Source of the DNA: JBAWAP01 sp049589355
Lineage (GTDB): Bacteria; Chloroflexota; Anaerolineae; VGOG01
Reading direction: 5' to 3'
NCBI GenBank assembly: GCA_049589355.1
Contig: JBAWAP010000202.1
Location: forward strand, 1-14,223
DNA length: 14,223 nucleotides
The stretch's first letter is position 1. Every line of letters starts with the position of its first letter. The notes beneath the pieces were generated by a model. It had not been told where the DNA came from and ran no database searches. It worked only from the letters and a program-made list of their open reading frames with translations. Shown here piece by piece: positions 11,986 through 14,223 of this stretch. The translations under genes were made by a program, and so were the position numbers.

Positions 11986-14055
11986 ATGCCCAGAGAATAC
12001 CCTTTGGAAAGGATGCGCAACATAGGCATAATTGCCCACATAGACGCGGGCAAAACCACCACTACCGAGCGGGTGCTCTTTTACACGGGCCGTACCCATC
12101 GTATGGGGGACGTGGACGATGGCACGACCGTCACCGACTGGATGGAACAAGAGCGGGAGAGGGGCATAACCATCACCGCTGCGGCCATAACTTGCTCTTG
12201 GCGTAACCATCAGATTAACATCATTGATACCCCAGGCCACATAGATTTCACCGTTGAGGTTCAGCGCAGCTTGCGGGTCCTGGATGGGGGCATCGTCATC
12301 TTCGATGCTGTGGCCGGTGTGGAGCCCCAGTCCGAGACCGTCTGGCGGCAGGCCGATTCCTACAGGGTGCCACGCATCTGTTTCGCGAACAAGATGGACC
12401 GCGTAGGGGCCGATTTCTGGCACACCATCGAGATGATTGAGGAAAGGCTGCAGGCCAATCCTGTGGCCCTGCAGGTGCCAATTGGGGTGGAGGGCTCTTT
12501 TCGCGGCGTCGTAGATCTCATCAACATGCAGGCCATCTCCTACAGCGACGAGCTGAGCGCGGAACCTGAGGTCAGCCAGATACCGGCCGAGTTGCAGGAG
12601 GAGGCAGCCATAAGGCGAGATGTCTTGGTGGAAAAGGTGGCCGAGACCGATGAGGGCCTGACCATCAAGTATCTGCAGGGCGAGGAGATCACTGCCGAGG
12701 AGTTGCGGCGCGCCCTGCGCCAGGCTACCCTGAACGGTAAATTGGTGCCGATACTTTGCGGGTCGGCTCTGCGGAACAAGGGTGTGCAGCCCATGTTGGA
12801 TGCGGTGGTAGACTATCTACCTTCGCCGCTTGACATACCACCTATTGTGGGGATTAACCCCAAGACCGAGGCCCAGGAGAGCCGTCCTGCCGACGAGGAG
12901 GCACCCTTAGCTGCTCTGGTCTTTAAAATTGTAACTGACCCCTATGTGGGCCGTCTGGCCTATTTCCGGGTGTACTCAGGCAAGGTTAAGGCTGGGCAGG
13001 CGGTGCGCAATGCCAATAAGAACAGCAAGGAGCGCATCGGCCGTCTGCTGCGCATGTATGCTAACCGCCGCGAGGAGATAGACGAGGTGCTGGCCGGTGA
13101 CATCGGGGCTACGCTGGGGCTCAAGGACACCTTAACCGGTGAGACCCTGTGCGATTTCAACCGCCCCATTGTCCTGGAAAGCATCAAATTCCCGGAACCG
13201 GTCATCTCGGTGGCCATCGAGCCCCGCACCGAGGCCGATCAGGACAAGATGAGCGAAGCCTTGAACCGGTTGGCCGAAGAGGATCCCACCTTTAAGGTGA
13301 AGATTGACGAGGATACGGGCCAGACCATCATCTCCGGCATGGGAGAGTTGCACCTGGAAGTCCTGGTCGAACGTATGTTGAGGGAGTTCAAGGTCAGGGC
13401 TGGTGTGGGACGACCTCAGGTGGCATACAAGGAAACCATAACCAGGCCGGTGCGGGCCGAGGGGCGATTCGTCCGTCAGACGGGGGGGCGAGGCCACTAC
13501 GGCCACGTCTGGCTGGAGCTGGAGCCCTTGGAGAAGGGCGGGGGCTTCGAGTTCGAGAACAAGCTCGTGGGGGGGGTTATCCCCAAGCAGTTTATCCCCT
13601 CCGTGGAGCGAGGCGTTCGTGAGGCTCTGGACAGTGGCGTCTTGGGCGGCTACCCGTTGGTTGATCTAAAGGCTACCCTCGTGGATGGTTCCTACCACGA
13701 GGTGGATTCCTCGGATGTGGACTTTAAGATCGCCGGCTCTATGGCTTTGAGAAACGGCGTGCTGCAGGCTGGTCCCGTGCTTTTGCAGCCCGTGATGAAG
13801 CTGGAGGTAGTCGCGCCCGAGGAGTTTGCGGGCGAGATCATCGGCGATTTGAGTGCGCGAGGGGCCCAGATCGAGGGCATGAGGCCCTTGAGCGGGGGAT
13901 TGCAAGCGGTGCAGGCTCACGTGCCTTTGGCAGAGATGTTTGGCTATGCCACTGACCTCCGGTCGAAGACTCAAGGGCGTGGTGTTTTCACTATGGAATT
14001 CGATTACTATGACTTAGTGCCGCCCGGAGTTATGGAGCGGGCCGCCTTAGGGTAG
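11986..14055 (+). CDS. fusA: Elongation factor G
   Basis: This 689-residue translational GTPase drives tRNA-mRNA translocation and, with RRF, ribosome recycling. GTPase motifs are G1 AHIDAGKTTTTE (17-28), G2 RGITI, G3 DTPGH and G4 NKMD. Domain II (APLAALVFKIVTDPYVGRLA), domain III (EADQDKMSEALNRLAEEDPTF), domain IV and domain V (LRSKTQGRGVFTMEF) follow at normal length. The ATG at 11986 (MPREYPLERMRNIGIIAH) gives the conserved N-terminus. An upstream in-frame ATG at 11917 would only add repeat-encoded residues. Neither has a Shine-Dalgarno sequence, which is unusual for such a highly expressed gene. It is probably co-transcribed with rpsL, rpsG and tuf. Confidence 0.96.
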   Translation: MPREYPLERMRNIGIIAHIDAGKTTTTERVLFYTGRTHRMGDVDDGTTVTDWMEQERERGITITAAAITCSWRNHQINIIDTPGHIDFTVEVQRSLRVLDGGIVIFDAVAGVEPQSETVWRQADSYRVPRICFANKMDRVGADFWHTIEMIEERLQANPVALQVPIGVEGSFRGVVDLINMQAISYSDELSAEPEVSQIPAELQEEAAIRRDVLVEKVAETDEGLTIKYLQGEEITAEELRRALRQATLNGKLVPILCGSALRNKGVQPMLDAVVDYLPSPLDIPPIVGINPKTEAQESRPADEEAPLAALVFKIVTDPYVGRLAYFRVYSGKVKAGQAVRNANKNSKERIGRLLRMYANRREEIDEVLAGDIGATLGLKDTLTGETLCDFNRPIVLESIKFPEPVISVAIEPRTEADQDKMSEALNRLAEEDPTFKVKIDEDTGQTIISGMGELHLEVLVERMLREFKVRAGVGRPQVAYKETITRPVRAEGRFVRQTGGRGHYGHVWLELEPLEKGGGFEFENKLVGGVIPKQFIPSVERGVREALDSGVLGGYPLVDLKATLVDGSYHEVDSSDVDFKIAGSMALRNGVLQAGPVLLQPVMKLEVVAPEEFAGEIIGDLSARGAQIEGMRPLSGGLQAVQAHVPLAEMFGYATDLRSKTQGRGVFTMEFDYYDLVPPGVMERAALG

Positions 14056-14096
14056 TACCCCGGTAATACCACTTTTCAAAGGAAAGGAGAATTTCG

Positions 14097-14223
14097 ATGG
14101 CCAAGGAGCGTTTTGAGAGGACGAAGCCACATGTGAATGTGGGTACGATAGGGCATGTTGCCCACGGGAAGACGACCCTCACCTCGGCTATGACCAAGGC
14201 CCTGGCGACAAAGGGGCTGGCCG
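14097..14223 (+). CDS. tuf: Elongation factor Tu (5' part, cut by the window end)
   Basis: The first 42 codons encode MAKERFERTKPHVNVGTIGH, then VAHGKTTLTSAMTKALATKG. This is the EF-Tu N-terminus and P-loop; EF-Tu carries aminoacyl-tRNA to the ribosome. AAAGGAG (14083-14089) lies 7 nt before the ATG, and the gene follows fusA after 41 nt, the usual str order. Codon 22 (14160-14162) is GCC (Ala), where the family has Asp in GHVDHGKT. The Lys and Thr of GKT are intact. The rest of the gene lies beyond the window. Confidence 0.92.
   Translation, partial: MAKERFERTKPHVNVGTIGHVAHGKTTLTSAMTKALATKGLA

Overview
The window looks like chromosomal DNA from a GC-rich, probably anaerobic bacterium, most plausibly a member of the Chloroflexota (Anaerolineae-like). 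That is inferred from the overall character of RpoB, S12, S7 and EF-G, a ferredoxin-dependent 2-oxoacid oxidoreductase subunit, and an unusually high load of short interspersed palindromes and 7-nt tandem repeats. No search could be run, so the taxonomy is provisional. All intact genes lie on the + strand.

Positions 1-5455 are accessory. They hold a DinJ/YafQ-type toxin-antitoxin (TA) pair, a 112-bp MITE with 8-bp target duplications, a B12-binding-like radical SAM protein, a 488-bp spacer packed with hairpins, a CDP-alcohol phosphatidyltransferase gene broken by one frameshift, a cluster of palindromic repeats, and two successive Phd/YefM-PIN TA modules. Near-consensus sigma-70-type promoters, all with 17-bp spacers, precede the TA modules.

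Positions 5456-14223 are housekeeping. They hold an orphan KorA-type 2-oxoacid:ferredoxin oxidoreductase alpha subunit, rpoB, rpsL, rpsG, fusA and the first 42 codons of tuf. This is a str-type cluster, but rpoC is missing from its usual place between rpoB and rpsL. rpoB and rpsL each have their own strong promoter and a structured leader. RpoB carries a large insertion built of four WL...YD repeats, two of which have been lengthened by DNA resembling intergenic repeats. The start of tuf encodes an Ala in place of the nearly invariant P-loop Asp.

The most striking system-level pattern concerns period-7 arrays. Five occur here, and four of them end within about 15 nt of a start codon or contain it (radical SAM, CDP-alcohol transferase, korA, fusA). 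None of those four genes has a visible Shine-Dalgarno sequence just before its start. The genes without an array almost all have a strong one. In the rpsG-fusA gap the array begins on the first base after the rpsG stop codon and fills the spacer up to the fusA start. The mobile-repeat content of this genome therefore appears to have entered both translation-initiation regions and the coding sequence of an essential gene.
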